Shown here: in pieces, positions 25,703 to 32,676 of the stretch
How the letters are laid out: each line of letters starts with the position of its first letter
How positions within the stretch are numbered: position 1 is the stretch's first letter
Assembly: GCF_049943335.1 (NCBI RefSeq)
Contig: NZ_JBNFVY010000002.1
Span: 124,001-188,000, forward strand
Length of the DNA stretch: 64,000 nucleotides
From: JBNFVY01 sp049943335
GTDB lineage: Bacteria; Pseudomonadota; Alphaproteobacteria; Rhodobacterales; Rhodobacteraceae
Direction of reading: 5' to 3'
Program-made: the position numbers and the translations under genes
Notes under the pieces: generated by a model
The model's database searches: none
Told to the model about the DNA's origin: nothing
What the model saw: only the letters and a program-made list of their open reading frames with translations

Positions 25703-26731
25703 TCACGCAGACGTGCCAAGTATTTCAAGCAAATCACGCATGTCGGCGGGCAAGCGGGCTTCGAACGTCATGCGTTCGCCGCTGATCGGATGGGCGAACC
25801 CCAGTTCGGCGGCATGCAGCGCCTGTCGCGGAAAGGTCCGCAGCGCATCATGGGCAACGGGCGACAAGGCCCCGGCGGCGATCTTGCGCCGTCCGCCATA
25901 GGTCTGGTCGCCGACAAGGGCATGACCGGCATAGGCCATATGGACGCGGATCTGGTGCGTGCGTCCGGTTTCCAGCCAGCATTCGACCAGCGCCAGGGCG
26001 GGGGGCGCGCCGAATTGTTCGACAACGCGCGCGCGGGTCACCGCGTGTCGCCCCCCGGACATCAAGACGGCCTGTTTCTGACGGTCGGTCTTGTGGCGGG
26101 CAAGATGGGTCGTGATCCGTAGGATATTCGCCCCTTCAAAGCCAACCCCGCGCAAACCACGAAGGCGCGGATCGCCCGCGTCCGGCACACCGTAGACCAG
26201 CGCCAGGTAACGCCTGTGCACCGTGTGCTTTTCGAACTGCTTGGCCAAACCATGATGGGCGGCGTCGGACTTGGCCACGACAAGAAGTCCCGATGTATCC
26301 TTGTCGATCCGGTGGACAATGCCGGGGCGTTTTTCGCCCCCTACCCCGGACAGTGCACCTTTGAAGTGGTGCAACAGGGCGTTGACCAATGTGCCTGCGG
26401 GCGTGCCGGGCGCGGGATGCACCACCATCCCGACGGGCTTGTTCACGACAACCAGGTCATCGTCTTCGTACACAATGTCCAGAGGAATATCTTCCGGACC
26501 GATATGGCTTTCGCTTGCCTCTTCGACAGTGATCGAGATCACATCGCCTTCGGTCACTTTGGCCTTCTGGTCGGTGACAATCGACCCGTTCACCGAAACC
26601 GCGCCCTCTGCGATCAACCGGGCCAGTCGCGAGCGGCTGAGGTGCGCATCGTCTGGCACATCGCGCGCCAGTGCCTTATCAAGACGCGGCGGCGGCGCGG
26701 CCCCGATTGTGACCTGCAAGGTGGTGGACAT
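25703..26731 (-). CDS. rluD: 23S rRNA pseudouridine synthase RluD-like
   Basis: 342 residues from ATG 26731 (MSTTLQVTIGAAPPPRLDKAL). The N-terminal S4 domain (RLDKALARDVPDDAHLSRSRLARLIAEGAVSVNG, residues about 16-50) is followed by the RsuA/RluA catalytic domain. Motif I GIVHRIDKDTSGLLVVAKSD contains the catalytic Asp. RTHQIRVHMAYAGHALVGD is the third motif. Likely modifies helix 69 of 23S rRNA, as RluD does. Its start codon overlaps the start of the opposite-strand DUF6476 gene within one CATG. Confidence 0.93.
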   Translation of the reverse strand: MSTTLQVTIGAAPPPRLDKALARDVPDDAHLSRSRLARLIAEGAVSVNGSIVTDQKAKVTEGDVISITVEEASESHIGPEDIPLDIVYEDDDLVVVNKPVGMVVHPAPGTPAGTLVNALLHHFKGALSGVGGEKRPGIVHRIDKDTSGLLVVAKSDAAHHGLAKQFEKHTVHRRYLALVYGVPDAGDPRLRGLRGVGFEGANILRITTHLARHKTDRQKQAVLMSGGRHAVTRARVVEQFGAPPALALVECWLETGRTHQIRVHMAYAGHALVGDQTYGGRRKIAAGALSPVAHDALRTFPRQALHAAELGFAHPISGERMTFEARLPADMRDLLEILGTSA

Positions 26732-27035
26732 GGACGACGAACCCCCGATTGACCCGGCCGAACTGGCGAACCTGCGCTTTTTACGCCGCTTGGTGACGAT
26801 CCTGACCGCCACGATGATTTTGGGCCTTCTAGTCCTGATCGTTCTGTTTGTCACCCGCTTCCCGGACCGGCCTGCCTCGGAACTGCCCGGCGCAATCACG
26901 CTGCCCGATGGCGCCAAGGCCAGTGCCTTCACGCAAGGGCCCGACTGGTACGCGGTTGTCACCGATGATGACCGGATCCTGATCTACGACCTGGGCGACA
27001 ACAGCCTGCGGCAAACCATTCAAATCCGCCACTGA
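26730..27035 (+). CDS. Small single-span membrane protein, DUF6476-like
   Basis: 101 residues from ATG 26730; GTG 26721 and 26724 are possible alternatives, with AAGG at 26718-26721 as the likely ribosome site. An acidic Pro-rich cytoplasmic N-terminus (DDEPPIDPAELANL) is followed by a membrane span (ILTATMILGLLVLIVLFV, about residues 24-44) and a periplasmic beta-rich domain ending ILIYDLGDNSLRQTIQIRH. I recognise it as a conserved Rhodobacteraceae small protein (DUF6476 family) of unknown function. Head-to-head with rluD. Confidence 0.75.
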   Translation: MDDEPPIDPAELANLRFLRRLVTILTATMILGLLVLIVLFVTRFPDRPASELPGAITLPDGAKASAFTQGPDWYAVVTDDDRILIYDLGDNSLRQTIQIRH

Positions 27036-27095
27036 TTGCCAGATCGATCTGCGCAGGCTAGACCTTTTTCAACATCCGTCGAAGTAGAGCCGTGC

Positions 27096-27386
27096 ATGAT
27101 GGACCTGATACTGTCACTCGTCGAACAAATTCGCATTGAGGCGCTTGGGTTTCTGGGCGGCATCATCTTTTTCGGCTCGTGGCTGATCCAGGCCGCCGAA
27201 AGCCGCCGCGCGGGTCGCCCCGTAGTGTCGGCCCGCTTTTTCTGGCTGCGCGCACTAGCCTCGGCTCTGCTCGCTTATGAAGGCATCCGCGCCGGGTCTC
27301 TATCGGTGTTCCTGATGATGGTCGCGACCGGCGCCCTGATGCTCTACAATATCTGGCTGATCAAATCGGGCCGCAAAACTGGCTGA
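27096..27386 (+). CDS. Lipid A biosynthesis N-terminal (LABN) domain membrane protein
   Basis: 96 residues from tandem ATGs at 27096/27099. Three hydrophobic segments with GGIIFFGSWLIQAAESRRAG then PVVSARFFWLRAL and LMLYNIWLI match the LABN domain seen as a free-standing protein beside lipid-linked glycosyltransferases and at the N-terminus of some LpxB proteins. It faces the GT2 gene, ends 14 bp from it on the opposite strand, and with the nearby GT39-like gene completes a typical trio for lipid or lipid A sugar modification. Exact role unknown. Confidence 0.75.
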   Translation: MMDLILSLVEQIRIEALGFLGGIIFFGSWLIQAAESRRAGRPVVSARFFWLRALASALLAYEGIRAGSLSVFLMMVATGALMLYNIWLIKSGRKTG

Positions 27387-27400
27387 CGCCTTTCCGGTGT

Positions 27401-28378
27401 TCAGTCGATCACCTGATCGATCACGTATTTCTCACGTTCGCTCAGGCGTGTCGTTTGCACCAGCTCGGCCACCAGTCCGACACCGATCAACTGCGTGCCC
27501 GTCACGATCAACAGTATTCCGATCTGCAACAGCGGCCGGGTTCCGATCGGCCCGAGCCCAAGAAACCACAAGATCGTCAGATATGTCACGAACGCGCCGC
27601 CCAACAGGAACAAAGGCGCCCCGAGCAACGCAAAGAAATGCAAGGGCCGCGCGGAATAGCGTGTCACCATTTTCACCGTGATCAGATCCAAAAATCCTTT
27701 CACCATCCGCGATGCGCCATATTTGGACACGCCGTGTTCACGCGCATGGTGCTGCACGTCGATCTCGGTCACCTTGAAGCCGGCCGCGTGCAACAGAGCC
27801 GGCGTGAAGCGGTGCAATTCACCATACAGGTTCAGATGTTTGGCCGCCCGCCGGCTATAGGCTTTGAACCCGCAATTGATGTCATGGATGTCGATATCAA
27901 AGAGCCAAGAGGTCAGCCGGTTGAACACCTTGGACGGCAGCGTTTTGCCTAAAGGATCATTGCGCTTTTTCTTCCACCCCGAGACTACCTCATACCCGTG
28001 TTCGAACTGCTCCAGGAACCGCGGAATTTCTGCAGGATCGTCCTGCAGGTCGGCGTCCATGGTGATGATTACATCGCCGTTCGCGGCCTGGAAGCCTGCG
28101 GACAGCGCCGCGGCCTTGCCGAAGTTCCGGGTAAAGCGAAGCGAGCGCACATGCGAATGCGTCCGGGCGAGGTCTTCGGCAATCGCGCTGCCATTGTCAG
28201 TCGATCCGTCGTCCACAAAGATGATTTCGTGCGGTCGGCCAATATCGCCCATTGTGGCATCGATCCGCTCTTGCAAGTCGCTCAAGGTTTTTTCTTCGTT
28301 GAGGAAAGGAATGACAAAGGAAACCATGCCTGTAGCCAAATCAGGTTTTGCCGTTTTTTCGCCAGCCAGAGCACTCAT
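27401..28378 (-). CDS. GT2 polyprenyl-phosphate glycosyltransferase (DPMS/ArnC/GtrB-like)
   Basis: 325 residues. GT-A fold: VSFVIPFLNEEKTL at the start, IIFVDDGSTDNG, RFTRNFGKAAALSAGFQAANGD, and the catalytic MDADLQDDP (about residues 107-115). The INCGFKAYSR and HGVSKYG motifs are typical of dolichol-phosphate-mannose-synthase-like enzymes. Two C-terminal membrane spans (about 235-260 and 270-300) anchor it. It would load a sugar from a nucleotide donor onto undecaprenyl phosphate for use by the divergent GT39-like transferase 130 bp away. Confidence 0.9.
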   Translation of the reverse strand: MSALAGEKTAKPDLATGMVSFVIPFLNEEKTLSDLQERIDATMGDIGRPHEIIFVDDGSTDNGSAIAEDLARTHSHVRSLRFTRNFGKAAALSAGFQAANGDVIITMDADLQDDPAEIPRFLEQFEHGYEVVSGWKKKRNDPLGKTLPSKVFNRLTSWLFDIDIHDINCGFKAYSRRAAKHLNLYGELHRFTPALLHAAGFKVTEIDVQHHAREHGVSKYGASRMVKGFLDLITVKMVTRYSARPLHFFALLGAPLFLLGGAFVTYLTILWFLGLGPIGTRPLLQIGILLIVTGTQLIGVGLVAELVQTTRLSEREKYVIDQVID

Positions 28379-28508
28379 TGGCGCCCCCTTTCCGCTCTAC
28401 ACCTTGCACCGAAACAATTGCATTCGGGGTTGCTCCTGCGTAGCTTGACGCCACCCAAAAAGCGACCGGGGAAACCGGGCTCGGGTCAAGAAAGATACAG
28501 GGTTTGTC

Positions 28509-30065
28509 ATGAACGACACGGTTTCGCGCGCCCGCCGCACTTCGCTGGTCAGGGCCTGTGTTCTGGCGGGGCTGACGCTGTTGCTTGGGTGGCAATCGCT
28601 ATTTGATCCAATGGGCCGCGATCAGGGAATCCACGCCGCGATCGCTCTTGGGCTGGACCACGGCCTTCTACCCTACAGCGACATCTACAATATCAAGCCG
28701 CCTCTTACCACGTTTACGCATTGGTCGGCGCTGACGCTTTTCGGGCACGACATGGCCGCGATCCGAAAGCTGGATATGGTGCTGGTCTGGTTGGCTGCGT
28801 GGGCTTTGGTGGTTGCGATCTCGCGCTTGTCTGACCAGCGTGGGCTTGGCCTGATCGCAGGCGTGGCTGCGCTCTTGCTGTATTACGCTCAGGATTTCTG
28901 GACCAAGGCCCAAACCGACGCCTGGGCAAGTTTTTGCGTTGTCTGGGCCCTGCTGGTGCTGAGCGGCGCATGGCAGCGAAACGAAGGTCCAAGCAGACGC
29001 GCATTGATCGCCGCAGCCGGGGCGCTGATGGGGGCCGCGGTTCTTTTCAAATACACCTTGGCCACCTTTGGTCTTTTGATCTTTGCGCCGCTTCTGGCGC
29101 ATGGAGCGATCCGATTTCTCTGGTCGGACCTGATATTTCTTTGCCTTGGGGGTCTGGCCGCCCTTGGGGGTATGGCTGCCCTTCTTGCCTGGACCGGCAC
29201 GCTGGGCGACTATTTCGAAATCCAGCGCTACATTCTGAACTATATCGGCTACCAAGATCATGATCGAACCCTGTGGCGCGAGGCGTTCCAGATTGTGTTC
29301 GAAAGCCCCACGGCGACGATGTTTGCTACGATTGGGTTGGTTGTTTCCTTTTGGGCTATGGCTGCGCGCCGCGCGACACTGGTCCAGGCCCTGGTACTGA
29401 TCCTGCTGTTCAGCGGCTGGATGTCGGGCGCGGCGCAGAACAAAGGGTTTACCTATCATTTCATGCCGCAGCTACCTGGGTTTGCCCTAGCCACAGCGCT
29501 TGGTCTGCATGCGGTCTGGACGCGGCTCGCGCGCGGCTCAGCGCTCGGGCGGACGCTGACCGCCGCACTGGTCATTGCCGGGCTGATCGCCGAGGCGCCC
29601 GGTACGGACCGGGCCAAGGCAATCGGCCTGATTGGCCAGCCCGATTTCCGACGCGCCTATTGGACCGCGACCGAAATGAAGGGGTTCGACGTGCAGGCCA
29701 TGGCCGATTTTTCGGCTGACTTTGCCGCCAAACGCGCACCAGAGGAAACGGTGTTCCTGTGGGGGTATGAAACCATCACCTATTTGCTGCTGGATGAACC
29801 GCCGCGTTACCGCTACCCGTATGCTTGGCCGCTGGTCGTCAGCTTTCACGATGGGCGCTACACCGCGGACTTGATGACCCGCCTTCGGGCTGACCCGCCG
29901 GTCTGGTTTTTGGTAAACAAGCAGGACCAAACCCCCCACGTGACCGGGCATGAACGCGACTCGGCCGCATCATTGCCGCTGATCGCACCGCTGCAGACCT
30001 TCGTCGACACCCGTTACACACGCATGAGCACGACACCGCTCTACGACGTTTACCGATTGAAATGA
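28509..30065 (+). CDS. GT39/ArnT-like polytopic glycosyltransferase
   Basis: 518 residues with about 11 hydrophobic segments and a soluble C-terminal domain. The first periplasmic loop has FDPMGRDQGIHAAIALGLDHG and PYSDIYNIKPPLTTFTHW, the acidic-residue-plus-PxxDxxxxKPP pattern of the PMT_2/GT39 family (ArnT, dolichyl-phosphate-mannose transferases). It would take the polyprenyl-linked sugar made by the divergently encoded GT2 enzyme and transfer it in the periplasm. Acceptor (lipid A, glycan or protein) not determinable. The RNA gene following it is on the other strand. Confidence 0.82.
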   Translation: MNDTVSRARRTSLVRACVLAGLTLLLGWQSLFDPMGRDQGIHAAIALGLDHGLLPYSDIYNIKPPLTTFTHWSALTLFGHDMAAIRKLDMVLVWLAAWALVVAISRLSDQRGLGLIAGVAALLLYYAQDFWTKAQTDAWASFCVVWALLVLSGAWQRNEGPSRRALIAAAGALMGAAVLFKYTLATFGLLIFAPLLAHGAIRFLWSDLIFLCLGGLAALGGMAALLAWTGTLGDYFEIQRYILNYIGYQDHDRTLWREAFQIVFESPTATMFATIGLVVSFWAMAARRATLVQALVLILLFSGWMSGAAQNKGFTYHFMPQLPGFALATALGLHAVWTRLARGSALGRTLTAALVIAGLIAEAPGTDRAKAIGLIGQPDFRRAYWTATEMKGFDVQAMADFSADFAAKRAPEETVFLWGYETITYLLLDEPPRYRYPYAWPLVVSFHDGRYTADLMTRLRADPPVWFLVNKQDQTPHVTGHERDSAASLPLIAPLQTFVDTRYTRMSTTPLYDVYRLK

Positions 30066-30069
30066 GGGG

Positions 30070-30146
30070 TGGTACCACCTCCCCGGCTCGAACGGGGGAC
30101 CTCCTGATCCACAATCAGGCGCTCTAACCAACTGAGCTAAGGCGGC
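30070..30146 (-). tRNA. tRNA-His (anticodon GTG), CCA encoded
   Basis: Reads 5' to 3' on the minus strand from 30146. Acceptor GCCGCCT pairs with AGGTGGT (two G-U pairs), D arm GCTC...GAGC, anticodon stem CCTGA/TCAGG with loop TTGTGGA (anticodon GTG), and T arm CCCCG TTCGAGC CGGGG. The discriminator base is A73 followed by an encoded CCA. The base before the acceptor is T, so G-1 is not genomically encoded; this A73/no G-1 state is the known alphaproteobacterial tRNA-His peculiarity. Confidence 0.96.
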
Positions 30147-30157
30147 ACTGGCAGGGG

Positions 30158-30185
30158 ATTTAGCCCCGCTGCGCGCTGAATGCAA
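30158..30185 (-). promoter_or_regulatory. Candidate promoter of tRNA-His
   Basis: On the minus strand TTGCAT (-35, plus 30180-30185), a 16-bp spacer, then CTAAAT (-10, plus 30158-30163), ending 11 bp before the tRNA 5' end. Spacing and position are good; the hexamers are only fair matches. Confidence 0.5.
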
Positions 30186-30274
30186 GTGCTTCGAACCGTC
30201 AAATCCCAATTGCCCGGCCCTTGCCCTGCACAGCGCAAAGCGATAATCCAAGCCGATCAAAACAGAGGCGTCTC

Positions 30275-30472
30275 ATGAGCATCAATTCAGAAAGCGACAT
30301 CACGGCCAACCTGCAAATCGGTCCCACCACCGAAGGCATGGTGCGCATCTTCGTCGAAGGTGGCGGCGCTGAAATTCCGATGGACTTCGATCCGGAAGAA
30401 GCCGATGAGATCGCAGAAGAAATCCGCGCCGCGGCGGCGCAAGCGCGCAAGATGGCGACAACCAAGCGCTGA
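30275..30472 (+). CDS. Small acidic protein, DUF6324-like
   Basis: 65 residues from ATG 30275 (MSINSESDITANLQIGPTT), preceded by AGAGGCG. A short beta-rich half (GMVRIFVEGGGAEIPMDF) is followed by one acidic amphipathic helix (PEEADEIAEEIRAAAAQARKMATTKR). No signal or membrane segment. I recognise it as a conserved small protein of Rhodobacteraceae with no known function. It converges with mmcB with zero intergenic bases. Confidence 0.75.
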   Translation: MSINSESDITANLQIGPTTEGMVRIFVEGGGAEIPMDFDPEEADEIAEEIRAAAAQARKMATTKR

Positions 30473-30946
30473 TCAGGCGGTTTCGGGACCCCAATTTGCG
30501 GCGACGCCCGGATCCCGATAGGCCTGCAGGCGGCGGGCCGCATTGGTCGCGAATTTCTGGATCATGACCTTGCGCCGCGCGGCGGCCAGCTTGATTTCCG
30601 GGCCCATCCGCAAGATTTCTGCCGAATAGGCATCGGCCACGATCAAACCTGTACCGTCAGGCAGCAACTCCGTGGGGAATGACGCGTCCACGGCCCAGAA
30701 AAACCGATCGCACCACTCCAGATAGCCCTGCCACTTGCGATCAGTCTGAAAGTCGGCACGCGAACTTTTGCATTCGATCACCCAGATTTCGCCCTTGGGT
30801 CCAAGACCCATCACATCCACGCGCAGCCCGCGTGTGGGCACCAGTTCTTCGACACTCACAAACCCGTGGTCTGCCAAATGGCGGCAGACGCCGCGCGCCA
30901 AAAGCTGGCCCGGCTGCGCCGATACGAGGAAAGGATCGCGTGTCAT
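30473..30946 (-). CDS. mmcB: MmcB-family DNA repair protein (PD-(D/E)xK-like)
   Basis: 157 residues from ATG 30946 (MTRDPFLVSAQPGQLLARGVCRHL). The nuclease-like core is GLRVDVMGLGPKGEIWVIECKSSRADF: an Asp followed after about 12 residues by ExK, as in PD-(D/E)xK folds. DRKWQGYLEWCDRFFWAVD follows. MmcB is known as an SOS-induced protein linked to the mismatch/translesion response in Caulobacter. An alphaproteobacterial LexA box lies 12 bp upstream of this start, which supports the assignment. Confidence 0.9.
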   Translation of the reverse strand: MTRDPFLVSAQPGQLLARGVCRHLADHGFVSVEELVPTRGLRVDVMGLGPKGEIWVIECKSSRADFQTDRKWQGYLEWCDRFFWAVDASFPTELLPDGTGLIVADAYSAEILRMGPEIKLAAARRKVMIQKFATNAARRLQAYRDPGVAANWGPETA

Positions 30947-30957
30947 GGGGTAAACAT

Positions 30958-30972
30958 GAACAATACGTGAAC
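30958..30972. promoter_or_regulatory. LexA/SOS box (GAAC-N7-GAAC) upstream of mmcB
   Basis: GAAC AATACGT GAAC at 30958-30972 (GTTC-N7-GTTC on the coding strand of mmcB) is an exact match to the direct-repeat LexA site of Alphaproteobacteria. It sits 12-26 bp before the mmcB start, where it would block initiation. The 6S RNA promoter begins only 22 bp on the other side. Confidence 0.85.
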
Positions 30973-30994
30973 AAAAATCAAGCCAGCGTAGCCC

Positions 30995-31023
30995 TTGCCC
31001 CAGAGCGGCCCGCACACTAGGTA
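30995..31023 (+). promoter_or_regulatory. Sigma-70-type promoter of the 6S RNA gene
   Basis: TTGCCC (30995-31000), a 17-bp spacer, and TAGGTA (31018-31023), with the first base of the predicted RNA (about 31031) seven bases downstream. The exact 17-bp spacing and the match to the independently predicted 5' end make this a good call. Confidence 0.7.
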
Positions 31024-31030
31024 GCTTGAC

Positions 31031-31192
31031 AGGCAGGTACTGCCCTTCTCGTAAATGGGGTCAAATTCCGGTGGCCTTAAGCAACTCCGAGGGAGCTGGC
31101 TCTGTCCGGATCGTGGTCCGGTTACCTGGCGCCCACCTGTATATACAGGTCCTCGGGAATTAGCTTACCCCACGGTCGTGGCGGTCCTGCCG
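31031..31192 (+). ncRNA. ssrS: Predicted 6S RNA
   Basis: A 160-nt gene-free block folds into one long rod. From outside in: GGCAGG (31032-31037) with CCTGCC (31186-31191), ACTGCC with GGCGGT, TGGGGT with ACCCCA, AATTCC with GGAATT, and CCGAGG with CCTCGG. Inside are hairpins CCGGA-TCGTGG-TCCGG and ACCTGTATATACAGGT. A closed rod with a large internal bubble is the 6S RNA architecture; it mimics an open promoter and traps sigma-70 holoenzyme. Promoter and terminator flank it at the right places. Strand is chosen from those signals. An unrelated structured RNA remains possible. Confidence 0.75.
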
Positions 31193-31198
31193 TTCAAT

Positions 31199-31519
31199 TT
31201 ACAGGCGCTTTGGCGCCTGCTCTTTCCCAGCATGCACCCGCACCATCGCCGGTTCGCTTGTCATCACGGGCGGCTTTGGGCCGGCCTTGGGGGGCTCTTT
31301 TTCTGCAAGGTTCATGATCGCAATTGCAAACTGAACGCCGGAAAAGACGATCCCGTTGAACACGACCAACAAGATCAGCGCCAGAATGCCCACGTCCGAG
31401 GTGAAAATAAGGTGCCGGAGGTTCGCTACATTAATCCAAAGCAACGCTGCGACGAAAATCGATGACAGTCCGAAACCGATGAGCACATGGCGGATATACA
31501 TGGACACGAGTTTGGGCAT
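31199..31519 (-). CDS. Small membrane protein of unknown function
   Basis: 106 residues from ATG 31519 with GAGGGG six bases upstream. Two membrane spans: HVLIGFGLSSIFVAALLWINV (about residues 10-31) and VGILALILLVVFNGIVFSGVQF (about 42-66), then a Pro/Lys-rich cytoplasmic tail (PPKAGPKPPV). Not assigned to a family. It faces the 6S RNA gene; its last six codons encode one arm, loop and the other arm of that RNA's terminator hairpin. Confidence 0.75.
   Translation of the reverse strand: MPKLVSMYIRHVLIGFGLSSIFVAALLWINVANLRHLIFTSDVGILALILLVVFNGIVFSGVQFAIAIMNLAEKEPPKAGPKPPVMTSEPAMVRVHAGKEQAPKRL
31202..31225 (+). terminator. Terminator of the 6S RNA transcript
   Basis: CAGGCGC (31202-31208), loop TTTG, GCGCCTG (31213-31219), then CTCTTT: a 7-bp GC-rich hairpin about 10 nt past the closing stem of the 6S RNA. 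It lies entirely inside the coding end of the converging membrane-protein gene. Confidence 0.65.
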
Positions 31520-31570
31520 TTTTGACCCCTCAGTGCAGTGTGTCACGCGGCCGTTTGTCGCGTGTTCACC

Positions 31571-31598
31571 ACTATAGATAGGTATTGAACACCGTCAG
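31571..31598 (-). promoter_or_regulatory. Candidate promoter of the small membrane protein gene
   Basis: Minus strand CTGACG (plus 31593-31598), 16-bp spacer, TATAGT (plus 31571-31576), about 50 bp before the ATG at 31519. The -10 is strong for this GC-rich genome; the -35 is fair. Confidence 0.45.
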
Positions 31599-31684
31599 TC
31601 CAGTGTGCCGATTGCCGCAGCGGCGCGCGGCGGGCTTGTGAACGGTTCGCCGCAAAGCGCTAGACGGGTCAAAACCCGGGCGCG

Positions 31685-32140
31685 TCAGAACGCCTCGGGG
31701 TGGGCTTCGCGTGCCATGTGATCCAGCACGGCGTTGACGAACTTGGGCTCGCGCCCGTCGGGGAAGAACGCTTTGGCCACATCCACGAATTCAACGATGA
31801 CCACTTTGGGCGGGGTCTTGTTTTCCACAAGTTCGCCCCCGGCGGCACGAAACAGCGCCCGCAACGTGGGATCGATCCGCCCCAGCGGCCACTTGGCCAC
31901 CAGCGCGCGGTCGGTCATCTGGTCGATCTTGACTTGTTCGTTCACGGCCATTTCGGTGATCGCGTCGAACAGATCCAGATTGGCTTCGGCCATCTCTTCG
32001 CCATCCACAACCGCGCCCATGCGGTAGTCGCGAAATTCGGTGCGCACCTTGTCGACGGTCTGGCCAGCCGCTTCCATCTGGAACAAGGCCTGCACGGCAT
32101 AGAGCCGCGCGGCCGACTTCATCTGTTTCTTGTCGCTCAT
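31685..32140 (-). CDS. nusB: Transcription antitermination factor NusB
   Basis: 151 residues from ATG 32140, which overlaps the ribH stop (ATGA). All-helical NusB fold: SAARLYAVQALFQMEAAGQTVDKVRTEF at the start, QMTDRALVAKWPLGRIDPTLRALFRAAGGELVE in the middle with the conserved RIDPTLRAI-like segment, and VVIVEFVDVAKAFFPDGREPKFVNAVLD at the end. It binds boxA RNA with NusE in rRNA antitermination. It closes the riboflavin operon, a common bacterial arrangement with ribH. Confidence 0.96.
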   Translation of the reverse strand: MSDKKQMKSAARLYAVQALFQMEAAGQTVDKVRTEFRDYRMGAVVDGEEMAEANLDLFDAITEMAVNEQVKIDQMTDRALVAKWPLGRIDPTLRALFRAAGGELVENKTPPKVVIVEFVDVAKAFFPDGREPKFVNAVLDHMAREAHPEAF

Positions 32141-32673
32141 GCGCGGGCGGATCCTTCGGCGATCTGGATGGCGTCGGAATGAAAGCCGACGCCCTGTTTC
32201 GGACCGCCCCATCTACGCGCCAAGGCGATCAGGTGCAAGGCCGCGGCAGCGGCCCCACCGCCTTTGTTTTGACCCTTGGCTTCGGCCCGGACCACCGCTT
32301 GCTGGTGGTTTTCCACCGTCAGTATCCCATTGCCGATGCACAGCCCTTGAAGCCCCAGCAGGGTCAATGCGCGGCTGGAGTCATTGCATACCGTATCGTA
32401 GTGGGTGGTTTCGCCGCGGATGACACAACCCAGCGCGACAAACCCGTCGAAATTGCTCAGCCGATCAGCCATGCCGATGGCGCTCGGCACCTCAAGTGCG
32501 CCCGGAACTTCGACAAGGTCCCACGTGCCCCCAACGTCTTCGATCACCGCCTTGGCACCTGCCACAAGCTGGTCCGCGATGTCCTTATAATAAGGCGCCA
32601 CCACGATCAGAAGTTTGACCGGCTTGTCAAAGCTGGGAAGGTCCAGCACGTGATGGGTTTCATTCGATGCCAT
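32137..32673 (-). CDS. ribH: 6,7-dimethyl-8-ribityllumazine synthase
   Basis: 178 residues. LLIVVAPYYKDIADQLVAGAKAVIED opens the flavodoxin-like fold. VEVPGALEVPSAI is the substrate loop, and GCVIRGETTHYDTV includes the conserved phosphate-binding GETTH and the catalytic His. It condenses the RibB product 3,4-dihydroxybutanone phosphate with the pyrimidine made by RibD. Its stop overlaps the nusB start, and it begins 3 bp after ribBX, so the genes are translationally close-packed. Confidence 0.96.
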   Translation of the reverse strand: MASNETHHVLDLPSFDKPVKLLIVVAPYYKDIADQLVAGAKAVIEDVGGTWDLVEVPGALEVPSAIGMADRLSNFDGFVALGCVIRGETTHYDTVCNDSSRALTLLGLQGLCIGNGILTVENHQQAVVRAEAKGQNKGGGAAAAALHLIALARRWGGPKQGVGFHSDAIQIAEGSARA

Positions 32674-32676
32674 GAG

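Noticed and set aside
31661..31680. Possible nusB terminator (CGGGT CAAA ACCCG)
   Set aside because: Stem of only 5 bp and no T run on the minus strand.
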